From NCBI GenBank assembly GCA_016842065.1, contig JAEPDS010000021.1, positions 1 to 64,000 of the forward strand: 64,000 nt of DNA. Reading direction: 5' to 3'. Below the pieces are notes generated by a model. It was not told the DNA's origin. It saw nothing but the letters and a program-made list of their open reading frames with translations, and did no database searches. The DNA is from Candidatus Thiodiazotropha sp. 'RUGA' (GTDB lineage: Bacteria > Pseudomonadota > Gammaproteobacteria > Chromatiales > Chromatiaceae). Of the stretch, positions 1 through 8,440 are shown in pieces. The translations under genes and the position numbers were made by a program. How positions within the stretch are numbered: position 1 is the stretch's first letter; the number at the start of each line of letters is the position of its first letter.

Positions 1-33
1 CGTTGTTAATAAGTACGAAAAACACACTGTACA

Positions 34-288
34 TCATGACACCTCACTCATGAGGTACCGGATTGATTCAATTGCCCGACCAACCTGGTGATATGACCAG
101 CATTGCCTGCAAAGGGAATGATTGACTCTGGTGGGGGTGAACCTGCTGCCGCAAACAATGCAATGACAAAAGGTAGTTTTGACTTCAGGGTTGGGAGTTG
201 TGCTATATTTCTCTTTGAGATTAACGCGCTCACTTGCCCCAGATACCCCGGTGCTGCCCACACCGGGAGGGGTATTCCTCTTACTCAT
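34..288 (-). CDS. Small zinc-ribbon-like protein of the integrated element
   Basis: An 84-residue protein of unknown function. It has two CxxC pairs about 18 residues apart (HCIVCG and CRQCW), which suggests a single zinc ribbon; the N-terminal 40 residues are polar and probably flexible. I start at the ATG at 288, because an AAGGGG ribosome site lies about 9 bases upstream; a GTG at 297 is also in frame. It follows the AlpA-like gene by 12 bases on the same strand and probably belongs to the same transcript. Small zinc-finger proteins of this kind are common in satellite and phage-like elements, but I cannot assign a role. Confidence 0.5.
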   Translation of the reverse strand: MSKRNTPPGVGSTGVSGASERVNLKEKYSTTPNPEVKTTFCHCIVCGSRFTPTRVNHSLCRQCWSYHQVGRAIESIRYLMSEVS

Positions 289-300
289 TAGAATCACCCC

Positions 301-558
301 TTAAGCTGCTTGTTCTGGTTTGTACTTATCAACCCAAGCCTGTGGATTTTGAACCCACTCATCGACTTCAGATTTTTTATATCTAATGCTACATACACCC
401 ACCTTTCTACGTGGGGGGAATATGCCTTTTTTCTCCCATCGATTTAAGGAAGTTCGGGAAGCATTGGCAATTGCCATAACTTCACGTTCGGTATAAAGGG
501 AATCCGGGAACTCGGTGGTGGTGGTGCCCGTTGGTTTTGAATGCGCTTGAGTTGCCAT
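301..558 (-). CDS. AlpA-family (MerR-like HTH) regulator of the integrated element
   Basis: An 85-residue DNA-binding protein. The core LYTEREVMAIANASRTSLNR followed by WEKKGIFPPRRK is the winged-helix layout of AlpA/excisionase-type proteins, which bind near att sites or activate integrase and excision genes in P4-like satellites. The ATG at 558 is preferred over an upstream start at 588 because a clear GCAGGAG site sits 6-8 bases before it. It lies between the zinc-ribbon gene and the 18-bp direct repeats at 625-706, which could be its binding sites; that link is inference. The family call is firm; the role (excisionase or activator) is not. Confidence 0.8.
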   Translation of the reverse strand: MATQAHSKPTGTTTTEFPDSLYTEREVMAIANASRTSLNRWEKKGIFPPRRKVGVCSIRYKKSEVDEWVQNPQAWVDKYKPEQAA

Positions 559-624
559 ATTCACTCCTGCTGTGTTCTCCAGTATCAAACAGCTACATGC
601 TGTTTCATGCTGATATTTGGCACG

Positions 625-706
625 GGCGTTTTCAGGCGTTCAAGCTTAATGGATAATAATTTTCACTTAATAATCAGCATGTTGTACAGGCGTTTTCAGG
701 CGTTCA
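625..706. repeat. Pair of 18-bp direct repeats upstream of the alpA-like gene
   Basis: The 18-mer GGCGTTTTCAGGCGTTCA occurs exactly at 625-642 and again at 689-706, 64 bp apart. Each copy itself contains the shorter unit CAGGCGTT, and the second copy is followed by one more AGGCGT. The pair lies in the gap between the leftward alpA-like gene and the unknown gene ending at 727. Spaced identical repeats here look like iterons or regulator sites (inference). Confidence 0.7.
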
Positions 707-726
707 GGCGTCTTTTAAGAAAATCG

Positions 727-1668
727 TCACCATTCGATGCGAATTCTTCTCAGAATTGTAGTTTTGAGAGAATCTTGTTTATGGGTCTTTCTGACTCGGG
801 CGTTAGCTTTAAACAGCTCCTCAATCTCCGGATTAGTTGAGTGTTCCCCATCTAGGATCTTGATCATAGTCGAAGCTACCTCCTCCTTGGTTGCCTTTCT
901 CCCAGTCCGATCACGAAACTCCTGTGCAAGGTGATTTGCAACCTCTTGCAATTCCTCATCATATTCAGATCTTTTCTGTTCGTTAGATTGTGTATCTGAA
1001 CTTTCTGTTCTCTGTTTCTTAGAGCGATCTTCAAGAACCTTAGCCAGTTCAATTGGGATGTCGATATTATTATGTTTAGCCCATTCTAGGAGGTGAACAG
1101 GATTAATTAAGGAAGATTCTGACCTAAGCTCGCCAGCTATTACTGCCCTGTCGATTCGAAGGTGCATTCTCATGTACTTTTTTGGAAAATCATGCCTATC
1201 TTTATATGGCTCAATGCTATCTGGAGTTACTATTTGCGGGTCTTTTCTTAACAAGAGTGCGGCTGACTCAGCCGCAGACCATAAAGCAATCTGCACCCAG
1301 AGCTCATAATCTGCATTCGCTATATGTTCTTCGTATACCGGTTTATTGAGTCTTTCGTCGTACTCCTTGTCAATCCAGGTAATACCGTCACCTTCAAGAT
1401 CAATGTCTCCACGAATATACTTTTCATCATAGTCAGGATCTAGGTAAGTGACCCCATCACCTAGAAGGTCAATATCTTCACGGACTACCTTTTCGACATG
1501 TTTCTTATCTCTTCTTGAAGTAGCCATAGCATTAGGATCACGTTCTAGCTGCTTTATTGTAAGCTCCTCTTCTTTTTTCCTATTTCGTTTCTCCAAAAAG
1601 GATTCTTCCCCATTCCCCTTAAGCGCATCGAATTTCCGTTTATCAAAATCGTCATCTTTTGACGCCAT
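727..1668 (-). CDS. Large charged protein of unknown function in the integrated element
   Basis: A 313-residue soluble, highly charged protein that I do not recognise. The start at 1668 is chosen for the GGAGGG site 6 bases upstream; an in-frame start at 1695 lacks one. Residues about 60-105 contain an imperfect tandem repeat: REDIDLLGDGVTYLDPDYDE followed by RGDIDLEGDGITWIDKEYDE. The first 60 residues are Lys/Glu/Asp-rich and probably disordered. The last 80 residues (around RTGRKATKEEVASTMIKILD) look like a helical domain. It lies between the integrase and the alpA-like gene on the same strand, so it is cargo or a replication/maintenance component of the element. Codons are AT-richer than those of the chromosomal genes after 10 kb. 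Confidence 0.7.
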   Translation of the reverse strand: MASKDDDFDKRKFDALKGNGEESFLEKRNRKKEEELTIKQLERDPNAMATSRRDKKHVEKVVREDIDLLGDGVTYLDPDYDEKYIRGDIDLEGDGITWIDKEYDERLNKPVYEEHIANADYELWVQIALWSAAESAALLLRKDPQIVTPDSIEPYKDRHDFPKKYMRMHLRIDRAVIAGELRSESSLINPVHLLEWAKHNNIDIPIELAKVLEDRSKKQRTESSDTQSNEQKRSEYDEELQEVANHLAQEFRDRTGRKATKEEVASTMIKILDGEHSTNPEIEELFKANARVRKTHKQDSLKTTILRRIRIEW

Positions 1669-1763
1669 GACATTCCCTCCAATGTTCACCCTCAAATAAA
1701 GGCCAGATCAGGCTGACGAGGGAGTCAGCTTTTCGGTAGCGAGCCTAGATCTGGCATACTCTG

Positions 1764-3011
1764 TTAACTGGCGTTATGTATAGGGATCACCTTACCTTTG
1801 TTTCCGCCGATTAGAATTTGGTCTAATTTCCGTCCCCAGGCCTCCAGGGCATTACGTTTCTCAGCATCGTAGCTGTGTCGATCGTAGACAGCGGTTATAC
1901 CGCTTTCGACATGATTCAGTATTTTGGATACGACTAATCGGGAGATCCCTATGGATGTCATCATCGAAGCTGCCGTACGCCTCAGATCGTGTGGTACCCA
2001 GTGATTTACCCCAATATGCTCTTGATTTAACCTTACTGCATGATCGATAGCGGTTTCGAGAATGTGTTTTTTACCCTGTCCTCTCGGTGAGGGAAACAGC
2101 CAGATTGATTTCTTGGACTCTTTCTTGATCGGTTCAAGTAGTGAAACTGCCTGAGGTGAGAGTGGTACCCGGTGGGGTAAATTATTCTTGGATTTTTCAG
2201 CAGGGATCGTCCAAACCTTCCCCTCTAGATCGACTTCTGACCACTCAGCGGCAGCGACTTCCCCCTTCCGCTGTGCTGTAAGCAGTTGAAATTGCAGAGC
2301 TAAAGCCGTTCCTTTGGACATAGAAATCGGCTTTTCTTCGTCATTTCCTGATTTCAGACCTACCCGGTCTAATTCATTCCACAGAGTCTTAATTTCATCA
2401 GCACTCAGAGTTCGATCGCGTTGATTCTCCGGTGCCGGGGGCTTTACCTGCAGGCACGGATTAGAGGCCACAATGTCACGAGAAACGGCAAAATTGAACA
2501 TTTTACGAATAACGGCCAAAGTTCGGTTGGCCTGGATTGGTGCTCCTCGATCTACGATTCCATCCAGCAAAATGACCACATCTCGCCGGGTGATGTCTTT
2601 GGCTTTGCGCCTACCCCACTCTGAGACAACATCTCGATCAAGAGTGCTTTGGTCTTTCTTCCAAGATCGTTTTCTTGGCTTAGCCCACTTTTCGATGTAT
2701 TCCTCTACCAACATTTTCACTGTCGGTGCTCTTCTGTTCTCTCGCCTCTTCTCAACCTCAACCTTTCCAGGATCGATACCCTTTTCCAAGGCTAAAAGTG
2801 CCTTACCGTGTTCTGAATGCGCCTCAGCTACTGTCATCTTTGGGTAGCGCCCCAGTGTTAACCGCCTGGCTTTTTCCTGAAATCGATACATAAATACCCA
2901 GGATTTCACCCCCTTAGGAGTGACTCGCATACCAAGCCCGTTGCCTTCCCAGACTTCGTATCGTTCAGATTTTGGCTTTAAGTTCTTGATTTTTCGATCA
3001 GTGAACTTCAT
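1764..3011 (-). CDS. P4-type tyrosine site-specific integrase
   Basis: A 415-residue tyrosine recombinase that would insert and excise the element at a tRNA gene. The N-terminal 90 residues are the DUF4102 arm-binding domain (KFTDRKIKNLKP, LTLGRYPKMTVAEA). The core-binding domain follows at about 95-190. The catalytic domain shows the first Arg in LLTAQRKGE, the HxLRR box in PHDLRRTAAS, and the C-terminal LNHVESGITAVYDRHSY segment with the nucleophilic Tyr. Length is normal and no key residue is missing, so it should be active. It reads leftward, with its start 184 bp from the tRNA-Asn fragment at 3195-3242, the usual position for P4-type integrases next to attR. Confidence 0.95.
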   Translation of the reverse strand: MKFTDRKIKNLKPKSERYEVWEGNGLGMRVTPKGVKSWVFMYRFQEKARRLTLGRYPKMTVAEAHSEHGKALLALEKGIDPGKVEVEKRRENRRAPTVKMLVEEYIEKWAKPRKRSWKKDQSTLDRDVVSEWGRRKAKDITRRDVVILLDGIVDRGAPIQANRTLAVIRKMFNFAVSRDIVASNPCLQVKPPAPENQRDRTLSADEIKTLWNELDRVGLKSGNDEEKPISMSKGTALALQFQLLTAQRKGEVAAAEWSEVDLEGKVWTIPAEKSKNNLPHRVPLSPQAVSLLEPIKKESKKSIWLFPSPRGQGKKHILETAIDHAVRLNQEHIGVNHWVPHDLRRTAASMMTSIGISRLVVSKILNHVESGITAVYDRHSYDAEKRNALEAWGRKLDQILIGGNKGKVIPIHNAS

Positions 3012-3194
3012 TGCTGTTACCCCAGCGCTACCCCAAAAGCAATTAGGGTAGCATTTTTAACGTGGCACAAGGTAAAACGTCTTGAATCATGCTGATACAA
3101 GTATAACAGCAATTTGTTGTTAATATGGAGGTTTTTATATAGTAATCAATGATTCAGGCTGTATCACCAAGAGCCAGGATATACCAATACCTAT

Positions 3195-3242
3195 CGACTG
3201 TTAATCACTAGGTCGGCAGTTCGAGCCTGTCCCGGGGAGCCA
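3195..3242 (+). other. attR: 3' fragment of a tRNA-Asn gene
   Basis: This stretch reads as the 3' part of a tRNA: anticodon loop CTGTTAA (anticodon GTT, Asn), variable loop, a T-arm whose stems GGCAG and CTGTC pair around the loop TTCGAGC, the 3' acceptor strand and an encoded CCA. The 5' half is absent: the bases before the loop do not pair with TCACT and no acceptor 5' strand is present. A 3' tRNA fragment next to a tyrosine integrase marks the right junction of an integrated element. The intact tRNA-Asn should lie beyond the left edge of the window. Confidence 0.85.
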
Positions 3243-3250
3243 ATTAAAAC

Positions 3251-3283
3251 AAGCACTTAGGTTCATTCCTAAGTGCTTTTTTT
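3251..3283 (+). terminator. Rho-independent terminator of the original tRNA-Asn gene
   Basis: An 11-bp perfect stem (AAGCACTTAGG / CCTAAGTGCTT) with a 6-base loop is followed by a T-run. It starts 8 bp after the CCA of the tRNA fragment, so it is the chromosomal terminator of the tRNA gene, left behind at attR. Confidence 0.9.
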
Positions 3284-3859
3284 ATTTCCGGCGCAACCAT
3301 CTGTTGGTTTATATACTGGTCTCGCATCCCTAAACCCCGCTTGATCGCTTCGTGGTCTCAGGTCACCCATTTACTGAATAGCCGATAGACAATTTCTCCC
3401 CGTAGGCGTCAGGAAACTCCAATTGGAAATTGATTGCATTGATCTATCTGCTACATGCAGATCGGGGCTTCCTGTTTGACAGGCCGCTGGTATGGAGAGC
3501 CTGGGGTCAATATGACCATCAAATCACACGACTGAAAAACCATTAAATCCCACCATACAACAGCAGTATCTTTAAGCAATCTCTCAACTTCAGTCCCGAG
3601 CCATTCGATCGTGAGTCCAAGAAGAAACCCTGTGACAGACCGTTGAGCCCAAGACAGACTTGAACCACTGATGGTCAGTTATCTTCCCTGATCGTGACTT
3701 ATACTAAAGAACAAGAACATCAACTCCGAATTCAAGTTTGAGTTTGCGAATGCTGATGAACTTAAACAATTTGTCTAGACAAATATAAGAAACCTCCATT
3801 CATTGAAGCCAATTAAGATCAAACACAAAGTCATTTACTGCCAATCGAAGGAGGTACAG
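3284..3859. promoter_or_regulatory. Gene-free stretch with a 16-bp palindrome
   Basis: No convincing coding region in 576 bp. A perfect palindrome ATTTGTCTAGACAAAT lies at 3769-3784, 76 bp before the start of the secreted-protein gene, and could be a regulator site for it (inference). The rest shows nothing I can name. Confidence 0.35.
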
Positions 3860-4552
3860 GTGAGAAGGTTCTTTTCTTTACTACCTTTGTTAATCATTTC
3901 CTTTGTCTCTCCGGCAGATTGGAAGGTCGAGAAAAACAGAAACGACTCCTCAAAAACTGCAGACAGTATCGCTATCATCGAGAATGGGCAGGGTGATAGT
4001 TTCTCCTTGTATCGCATCTCAAACCGCGGTGAAGTTTGGGCCAGATTCAAACTCCACGGGGATTTTACTGATACTGCAGATTGGAATACGCCACCTATGC
4101 TGCGCATTGACAACAATAAACCGATAAGCCTGAGCAGACAGAAAGATCTGCAGGTAATGGGCGTAGGCGTCGATGCCTATAAAGGGCAACAGGGTCAGAT
4201 TGAATTTCTAATCTGGCATGGCAAGGAAAGCGAGGGACTCTCAGAGTTCTTGGCACAGATAATGGGCGGTAACAAACTGATCGTTAGATATTATCTAAGC
4301 AGTGGCAGTTACAAAGAGAGTACGTTTCCACTGACGGATGCGGAAACCACAATTTCAAGCGCGCTTAAGATCAGCAGAAAAGCAAGTCTTTCCACACCAC
4401 AAAAAACCACAACATTCAAAGAGTTTGTTCTGCTGGAGATAAAGCAGTGTTTACAACAGACAGCATCAACCAACACCTGCCTGAAGCGCATTAAAGAGTG
4501 TAGAAACAAAGCGGATAAAGAGATCAACAAGTTTAACAGCTGTTACCGATAG
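3860..4552 (+). CDS. Secreted protein of unknown function
   Basis: A 230-residue exported protein that I do not recognise. I use the GTG at 3860, because AAGGAGG lies 5 bases upstream and translation from it begins with a good signal peptide (MRRFFSLLPLLIISFVSPA). The mature part starts with DWKVEKNRNDSSKTADSIAI and is probably beta-rich; the C-terminal 50 residues contain four cysteines (CLQQ, CLKR, CRNK and the final CYR) that could form two disulfides in the periplasm. It is a single gene, with the opposing PilZ gene downstream. An earlier in-frame ATG at 3803 would place charged residues ahead of the signal peptide and is less likely. Confidence 0.6.
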   Translation: MRRFFSLLPLLIISFVSPADWKVEKNRNDSSKTADSIAIIENGQGDSFSLYRISNRGEVWARFKLHGDFTDTADWNTPPMLRIDNNKPISLSRQKDLQVMGVGVDAYKGQQGQIEFLIWHGKESEGLSEFLAQIMGGNKLIVRYYLSSGSYKESTFPLTDAETTISSALKISRKASLSTPQKTTTFKEFVLLEIKQCLQQTASTNTCLKRIKECRNKADKEINKFNSCYR

Positions 4553-4701
4553 CATTCAGAAAAGTTTCTTGATTACTCGGCCGGTAAAACCTGTTGCGTG
4601 CCAATCCGGCCAACGATCAAATCTGGCTGCCAGGACGTAAAAGAGTCACCTATGGAATGCAAACGAATGGGCAGGCACTCACTTCGTAACAGATAAGCCT
4701 G

Positions 4702-5061
4702 TCAATTAGCAACTGGTTTATCGAGGACCATTCTGAGCGGTATATCCATATCCCTCAGAAAATTGAAATAGGCACGCGTCGCCTCCCTGCTCATACCGAT
4801 GAGCATGACACCGCTCTGCTGACTATCCGTATAGACAACAAACCCCTGCAGTGTTTGTAACGCCCCATGCATCCATACTTTGATTAGAACGATATCGTTC
4901 GGGACAAGGGATGGTTTGTCAAAACGCAGAGAGAGTCCACCCAGACTTAAATCCTTTGTCACAGCGCTTCCGATTGGCTGCCCCCGTCGGATCAGATCCA
5001 CGTTCATGGATAGTCGAATACGCGGATAGTAGCGGTTCTCCACTGTCAACTCCTGGCACAT
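4702..5061 (-). CDS. PilZ-domain c-di-GMP-binding protein
   Basis: A 119-residue stand-alone PilZ domain. The two c-di-GMP contacts are visible: the RxxxR-type segment near the N terminus (ENRYYPRIRL) and the D/NxSxxG motif (KDLSLGGLSL). Single-domain PilZ proteins act as cytoplasmic c-di-GMP receptors that act on motility, polysaccharide or secretion machines. No partner gene is adjacent, so the target is unknown, but the window encodes two candidate c-di-GMP enzymes (49.3 and 55.1 kb). The first residues MCQELTVEN follow a poor ribosome site, so the start is less certain than the domain. Confidence 0.9.
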   Translation of the reverse strand: MCQELTVENRYYPRIRLSMNVDLIRRGQPIGSAVTKDLSLGGLSLRFDKPSLVPNDIVLIKVWMHGALQTLQGFVVYTDSQQSGVMLIGMSREATRAYFNFLRDMDIPLRMVLDKPVAN

Positions 5062-5682
5062 CGGACGATCAATCTTGTCTATTTCTTACAAAACCTGATA
5101 TCTACGCGAATAGTTGCTATTGACGACCTATTCCAAGGCTTGACTGCCAATAAGACGGGTTCGAGCCAAATACATACCCTTTTCTATTCGCCGGTCGTTT
5201 CATCAAAATATAGCGAATTAAACAGACTCTATAAGTATATTATGAATGAACTACACCATACTCCGAGTACGATATCAGAGATTCTATGACATAGGTCAAA
5301 AAGTCATTTAAAATCACACAAATTATTACAATCTGTAAATTTAACGACGCCCTAGTTATAACTTATTTATAATTTTTCACATTCAAACCAATACGCAGCG
5401 CACTGTAATTTCAACAGAAGATCTCATCTTAACCGATCACATTACTCATAATAATGGTTTTATAGGAAAAAAAGGATTTACGTCTCCAAAGAACCTCAAT
5501 CCTATTTGCCTTTCCTCCAAAACCCCAACAGAAACATGCAATATGCTGAAATCGAGAAAGCCGATTCAACGGTAATACGAAGTGAAAAACTTTCTAATAG
5601 ATTCTTTCTGACTCCAATAGTTCGCCAGATTTGAAAGATCTGAGCTGACCAACATTCCTGTTCTATTTCAAGAATCAAAACC
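5062..5682. other. AT-rich stretch without a recognisable gene
   Basis: 620 bp of AT-rich sequence. Open frames here are short and lack ribosome sites or recognisable motifs. I see no RNA gene and no strong hairpin. Confidence 0.4.
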
Positions 5683-6169
5683 ATGACAAAGGATATTAGA
5701 CAAAAGCAATCAAGAGCCCTTTCGTGGATTGTATCTCTATTGAATCAACATCAGATTTCATTTTTGATATGTGGCGGATTGGCAGCGATCGGTTATGGAT
5801 CCAACCGAAAACTGCATGATATTGATCTATTCGTTACGAGCAACCATTTCAACAAGGTTGTTTCACTGGGCGATGAATATATCAGCAAACCAGCTCAGCG
5901 TTATTGCGAAGTCACCGAAGGTTGGGATCTTGAGTATGTGCAGTTCGTATATCATGGCATCAAAATCGAAATCGGCAATCCAAATGGAGCAAAATTTTTT
6001 CAATCAAAAAAGTGAAAAGTGGACCTCCTTGGAATTGGACTTCCACGCCACTGAATTGAAGTCTCATTTGGGCACTGAGATCCCGCTGATGAACCGAGTA
6101 ACACTTATCGAGTATAAGACAAAGCTGGGGCGTCCAGTGGATCTGTTCGATATTGAAGCCATAAAATAA
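5683..6169 (+). pseudogene. Frameshifted nucleotidyltransferase-like gene
   Basis: The first part encodes a minimal nucleotidyltransferase fold: FLICGGLAAIGYGSNRKLHD and then IDLFV give the GG, GS and DxD-like metal-binding signature. The frame stops at 6015, but the natural continuation (FFNQKSEKWTSLELDFHATE up to RPVDLFDIEAIK at 6169) is in the +1 frame. Removing one T from the T6 run at 5995-6000 joins the two halves into one protein of about 161 residues. The family includes antitoxin/AbiEii-like and tRNA-modifying members; this one resembles the small DUF6036/AbiEii-like type (tentative). It is a decayed gene, a slip in a homopolymer, or a sequencing error. Confidence 0.7.
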
Positions 6170-6599
6170 AATAATCATAAGATGCTTTGTTAAACACCCT
6201 CCTGACTAAAATGCACCGCTGTCAGAAGATATCAGCCGTTTAGTTAACTCATTGAAGACATACTAATTTTGCATAATATCAGTTTCGATTGCACAGACCG
6301 CTGCGATTCATCTCCACTTCTTTGCATACAAAATATTCAAATCTTGCCAAACGACCATCTGATTAAATAGAAATTACTTATATTCCATTAACAGCACACA
6401 AAATAAGTAATTGGACATTTTTTCCCAAATATGGTCACATCCCAATATAACCATGTTTAAATTGTGTTTTTTACACTGTTTGATAACCACCTAACTGATC
6501 TCTCCACATTGACGTTAGGTGCTCATCTAGAGCGATACAATGGATTTGAAATATATCAACAAGGAAAACAGGACGTATATCTCCAACTCATCCCTATGC

Positions 6600-6629
6600 A
6601 ATCTTCATTCGGATATCCGAATGAAGATT
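6600..6629. repeat. 30-bp perfect palindrome in a gene-free stretch
   Basis: Bases 6600-6629 equal their own reverse complement with no loop (centre at 6614/6615, GGATATCC). It lies in the 750-bp AT-rich gap 6170-6918, where I see no convincing gene. There is no T-run after it, so it is not a typical terminator; a protein-binding site or a remnant of an inverted repeat is more likely. Confidence 0.8.
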
Positions 6630-6918
6630 TACGACATCATTCAGTTCACCGAACTTACCCGGACATTTAGCCATACAGTCATTGTATTCACACCTATTAG
6701 CAGGAAGACAATCTAGAAATATTTGTTAACAGGATTTGATATCGAAGTGCATTTGATAACTACAAACACTGGCGCCTTCAGTTAACAGTTGCTTCCCTGT
6801 TTCTCAGAGTTTAATAACGCAAAGGAGAACTTACACAATCGGAATATAACCTGCGTCAGCAAATCACTTGAAATATGAAGTTAATAATAATCATTCGAGG
6901 ATTGAAAGGAGTTTGATC

Positions 6919-8292
6919 ATGTCAAGATGTTCAATATTAACACTCACCAGTGCATGCTTAGTTTGCTATGGCCTTCCAACAGAAGTTTCAGCAGATACCA
7001 TTTATGCTTGTGTTCAAAAACAAAAGCAGAAGTATGATGACGATGACCATGAGCATGAGCACGAAGATAAGCATAAGAAGACAGGGCGATTACGGGTTGT
7101 AAGTGCTCCAGGTCAATGCCGAAGAAACGAATATGAACTCTCCTGGAGTGATGGTGGAAACATTGAGAGCAGAGTCAATCAACTGATTGGACGTGTAGAG
7201 GCCCTGGAACGAGCCTTGGGTATAATGAATGAACCACCCACAGTGGACGCCGGTGGTGATCAGACAATTCTTCTGAGTATGCAGGCGCTGTTCAATGCCA
7301 CCGCAACAGACGATGGTTTACTCGACCCCCTCACCTACAGTTGGGAGACCATAAGCGGACCAGGCAGCGTCTCTTTTTCCAATGCGTTTGATACGGCCAC
7401 AGGCGCAACATTCAGCCAGCCCGGGGATTATGTACTCCAACTGGCCGTTTCCGATGGCCTTGTGACGGTTACAGATCAAGTGAATGTCATTGTCTATCCG
7501 GATAATACACCACCATTAATAACGACCAATTCACCGCAGATTGTTGCAGCAAGAAGGTATCAGACCGGTAGTCCATGGACGCTAGAGTGTGCTTCTGTCA
7601 ACCTTGATACCGCTGTAACCGATGACGATCTACCCTTTCCTTTAACCTATGACTGGACAGTAGACTCGATTAATACGGGTCAACTCTGGTTACGACGCTA
7701 TAATATTCTTGACGCACAGTTCGACGCCCAACCCTCAGATTCCGTCAATTGGCCACTGACAATAACCGCGAAAAGCAATCAGGCCTATTCACACTACTAT
7801 TGGACCACTAATTACCTTGCTAGGACGGTTATTGTAGATCTAACCTTAACTGCCAGCGATGGTTACCATATGGTTCAAAGTAACCATAGTGTTGAGTGTT
7901 CTGCTGGTGCGAGTGAACCACCGGTTGTCGAGGCAGGAGCAGATCAGATTGTGACGGGATACAATACCCAGTATGGGTATACGTGTAGCGGTATTACGCT
8001 GTCTGCTACAGCCAGCGATGATGGCTTGCCCGAACCTCTGGAAGTAGGCTGGCATAGACGTGAAGTAACTCCATATTTAAATAGTGACTGGATATTAAAT
8101 GTCAATTTTTCCAACCGAGATGCATTGACAACATCCATTTCAATAAATGCTGAACCTCATCCAAACAGATCCAATCCCAGATCTGATTTAGTACCTGATT
8201 CAGTAACACAAACAATCGGTTTTGGTGCATCCGACGGTTGGCATACAGAACTGGATACGCTCAACATCACGTGTCAAAAACCGACTCCATAG
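6919..8292 (+). CDS. Secreted PKD/cadherin-like surface protein with an acidic-His stretch
   Basis: A 457-residue exported protein. The ATG at 6919 follows a GAAAGGAG site and opens a signal peptide ending near SADTIYAC. Residues about 37-52 are Asp/His/Glu/Lys-rich (YDDDDHEHEHEDKHKK), a possible metal-binding strip. A short coiled coil (ESRVNQLIGRVEALERALG) follows at about 86-105, then three PKD/Ig-like repeats, each recognisable by D-A-G-x-D-Q and the A-S/T-D-DGL-x-x-PL-x-x-xW pattern (ATDDGLLDPLTYSWE, VTDDDLPFPLTYDW, ASDDGLPEPLEVGWH). Such repeats mediate adhesion or protein contacts on the cell surface. There is no anchor or sorting signal at the C terminus. It is monocistronic with its own terminator. 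Confidence 0.75.
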   Translation: MSRCSILTLTSACLVCYGLPTEVSADTIYACVQKQKQKYDDDDHEHEHEDKHKKTGRLRVVSAPGQCRRNEYELSWSDGGNIESRVNQLIGRVEALERALGIMNEPPTVDAGGDQTILLSMQALFNATATDDGLLDPLTYSWETISGPGSVSFSNAFDTATGATFSQPGDYVLQLAVSDGLVTVTDQVNVIVYPDNTPPLITTNSPQIVAARRYQTGSPWTLECASVNLDTAVTDDDLPFPLTYDWTVDSINTGQLWLRRYNILDAQFDAQPSDSVNWPLTITAKSNQAYSHYYWTTNYLARTVIVDLTLTASDGYHMVQSNHSVECSAGASEPPVVEAGADQIVTGYNTQYGYTCSGITLSATASDDGLPEPLEVGWHRREVTPYLNSDWILNVNFSNRDALTTSISINAEPHPNRSNPRSDLVPDSVTQTIGFGASDGWHTELDTLNITCQKPTP

Positions 8293-8341
8293 TCGTCAGC
8301 ATTCAAGCTCATATTGAGTTATCCTAGTTTAAATAGTGTTT

Positions 8342-8373
8342 AAGCCCTGCCTCATTTAGGCGGGGCTTTTTTT
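8342..8373 (+). terminator. Rho-independent terminator after the PKD-like protein gene
   Basis: An 11-bp stem (AAGCCCTGCCT / AGGCGGGGCTT, one G-T pair) with a 5-base loop is followed by a T-run. It lies 50 bp after the stop codon at 8292. Confidence 0.85.
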
Positions 8374-8440
8374 GACGAATCACTCATTTACTAATTTACA
8401 GCTACACTTACAGAAACCGGTCTGTTGCCACTCTTTGAAA

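Noticed and set aside
5502-5684. 60-residue frame upstream of the nucleotidyltransferase
   Set aside because: Opposite strand in an AT-rich gap, no start signal, no protein-like features.
6464-6670. 68-residue frame in the gap before the surface-protein gene
   Set aside because: It contains the 30-bp palindrome, has no ribosome site and no motif.
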